Below are positions 62,120 through 64,000 of a stretch of 64,000 nucleotides of DNA, in pieces (position 1 is the stretch's first letter; each line of letters opens with the position of its first letter). This DNA is from Synanceia verrucosa (lineage: Eukaryota > Chordata > Actinopteri > Perciformes > Synanceiidae): positions 9,682,454-9,746,453 of the forward strand of contig CM056563.1 of NCBI GenBank assembly GCA_029721515.1, written 5' to 3'. The notes beneath the pieces were generated by a model. It was not told the origin of the DNA. It saw only the letters and a list, made by a program, of their open reading frames with translations, and searched no databases. A program made the translations under genes and the position numbers.

Positions 62120-62420
62120 ATATCTCAACTATAATAAGTGAGATATATTGTAGTTGAACTATTCGTTGGTTTGTCATGAAATTTTGTACCCAACATTCAT
62201 GATGTTGAGAGGAAGACTCATCTACTAAATGTGATGATTCCTTCTGCTTTTCCTGTAACAGCACCATGAGGTTGATGTCTGGTTTGAGTGACATGTCTGA
62301 AGAAGAATTGCATGGATTGCCATGAAATTTCAAACATATTAGTTCGCCTCCAGATGAATTGTAATAGCTTGTTGCCAGGCTAGTCTCAACATTTAGCTCA
62401 AAGCGCTACCTGGCAGAGCA
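62120..62420 (+). repeat. dispersed fish repeat copy
   Basis: It contains CAGCACCATGAGGTTGATGT, GGTTTGAGTGACATGTCTGA, GGATTGCCATGAAATTTC and CCAGATGAATTGTAATAGC, the hallmark words of an abundant teleost repeat. It is inverted relative to the copy at 32690-32925. Confidence 0.6.
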
Positions 62421-64000
62421 TCCTTGTAGACTCCTTATTAGACTTGCTAAGCTGCATATCTGGATGATGACCTCAAACATAACATTTGAAATAATACAAA
62501 CATGTTTGTATCTGTACATAAAAGAGTACTGAATGCTCAAAAATATTTACTCAATAGAACAGAATAGGAGTTTAAAAATGCATGATGAGCATCATCATCT
62601 TTGATGACATGACAGATCCCTTTTTGGGTAAAAATGGTTTGGTCCGTACACTGGCTAAATGGAGGTAGAAGGGTATGCGTTTATCCACAGTATAATAACA
62701 GAAAGTCTGCTTTCCTTCGCTGTGGGGTTCAGCTGTTGAGCAGTCATAATAAATACAACATCCATCAAAAAATTAATTTTAGATCCCAACTCAATCAGGA
62801 GGATGAATGAATGAATCTGTCATAGAAATAAAGGGTCTTATTACGGTCTATATTTGACCATATCTTCTGACAGGCCCAGCCTCACAGAGAGATAATTTCA
62901 TGCTTCGCAGCAAATGGCCTTTCCACGTCAGCATCAAAAAGCCTGTCAGCATCTATGCTTTCCTGCATTTTCAAACCACCTCTGACACTGGGTACACTGA
63001 AAAAGGACTAATACACAATGATATACTCAGACTACTGGCACAAAATACTTCAATAGTGTAATGGCACCACCGGCCCAGCGTACAGACACATCCATGCCAC
63101 TGAATGTTGAATTAAAATTGTTCAGCTTTTGCATCCTTCAACTCAAGAATGGTGTGTTTGAATCTGGAGATTGACCCTCTCTCTCTCTGCTGATGGGAAC
63201 TGCCCATTCTCTGCCTCTCTCTATCTTATCTGTGAGGGAACTACAACTCAAATGGCCTGTAAATATAAATCAAAAACCTCCTGGCAAAAGAAATAGTTCC
63301 AGCACGCAAAAATGACCTATTCCTGATTCTGTCAATTTGTTAACTCCACTACGATCACTACTGCAGCTCTGTAACTCAGGGTTGTTAAGAAAAGCTACCT
63401 TCGTTCTATTGTAACATATAAATAAATGGACATTGCTTTTATGGGAGCATAGCAGATGTTCAACAAATCCTCCTTATGACGCTGATGCAGTAAGAGCTTC
63501 AGTCTTGCTTGAATTGAAAGGAAGCAACAGAAATTCATACTTTACTGTAAAAGACTACGTAGAAAATGGATGTAGAAAAGAACTAAAAAGAGAAACTGCT
63601 TATCAACTGCAATGCCAGACAGCTCTTGAGTACTTGTGCAATTGGATGTAGGTATTTGTTTCTAGCACACAATTACCACTGTAGCTTCAATATGTTAAGT
63701 CCACGTGAAAGTTAGTAGTGGTCCTCCTCACTATTTTCACAAGAGCCACATTGGCAGAGCAAAATAAAGGAACTTTTACAACAACATACCAAGTCTCCTT
63801 TTTAAAGAAATGCATTTCTACACATACTCCTAAAGTGCAGCAGTGAGATGTGATATTTTCCTTTTTCTGAGTTCACTGCCAGGCGGATAACTTTTGGACG
63901 AGCCATACTGAAATGATGCTCCAAGTTGCTTCATTTGAAATGGATCTGGGTTTCTTTGCATATTAAGCACAGAGGGTTCATGCCATGAAGAGTGCCATGA
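62421..64000. other. end of window, no feature recognised
   Basis: Possibly tmem235 intron 3 or intergenic. A 72-codon plus frame at 63433-63651 has no family resemblance. The missing tmem235 exon is not seen. Confidence 0.4.

Noticed and set aside
62950..63060. Missing tmem235 exon (VSIYAFLHF frame)
   Set aside because: Shares only a short VSIY string with the expected segment; no suitable acceptor and no transmembrane stretch.
63433..63651. 72-codon plus-strand ORF as a gene
   Set aside because: No family resemblance, no splice partner, no flanking signals.

Overview
The window is teleost (probably percomorph) nuclear DNA. It has intron-split genes with vertebrate splice signals, long CA/TG/CT microsatellites, and teleost-type Tc1, hAT-like, Harbinger-like and LINE debris. 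No bacterial, viral or plasmid content was recognised. Three protein-coding genes are supported, all on the plus strand. The order is bahcc1 (5' end cut off by the window start, coding exons from base 34 to the stop at 19536), fscn2 (complete, 43137-48467) and tmem235 (exons 1-3, 58006-60135, the rest not found). The human orthologues of all three lie in 17q25.3. That map position and the protein sequences are why the first two are called BAHCC1 and FSCN2 rather than the paralogues TNRC18 and FSCN1 of 7p22.

Region by region. Bases 1-21480 hold 22 chained coding exons of bahcc1 and its 3' UTR with tandem poly(A) signals. Every exon junction keeps frame, giving about 1,887 C-terminal residues. 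They include a Gln/His-rich tract, an acidic exon, a coiled coil, two AT-hook-like motifs, a tandem-Tudor-like region, a Ser-rich tract and the C-terminal BAH domain. Bases 21480-42800 are a gene-poor interval with a palindromic TTAA-flanked MITE, an AT-rich degenerate tandem repeat, several dispersed repeats, a LINE relic, and a Tc1-like transposon with an intact 342-residue transposase and perfect 51-bp inverted ends. That Tc1 copy sits inside an older PIF/Harbinger-like remnant. Human ACTG1, which lies between BAHCC1 and FSCN2, has no counterpart here. Bases 42550-49000 are fscn2 with a candidate promoter (CRE palindrome plus NRL-like and CRX-like sites). Bases 49000-57900 are intergenic, with a long AT/ACGT repeat, a LINE relic and a decayed Tc1. 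Bases 58006-64000 hold tmem235 exons 1-3 and, downstream of exon 3, a hAT-like MITE with an 8-bp target duplication.

The genes are not an operon and need not act together. bahcc1 encodes a chromatin reader, fscn2 an actin-bundling protein of photoreceptors and hair cells, and tmem235 a claudin-like four-pass membrane protein. No clearly new biological system was found. The best leads are the intact Tc1 element, the paired cysteine loss in tmem235, the TG/CGTG repeat abutting its exon 3 splice acceptor, the composite photoreceptor-like motif cluster upstream of fscn2, and an unidentified coding-like ORF at 41506-41751. Similarity statements rest on recalled family sequences; no alignment was run.
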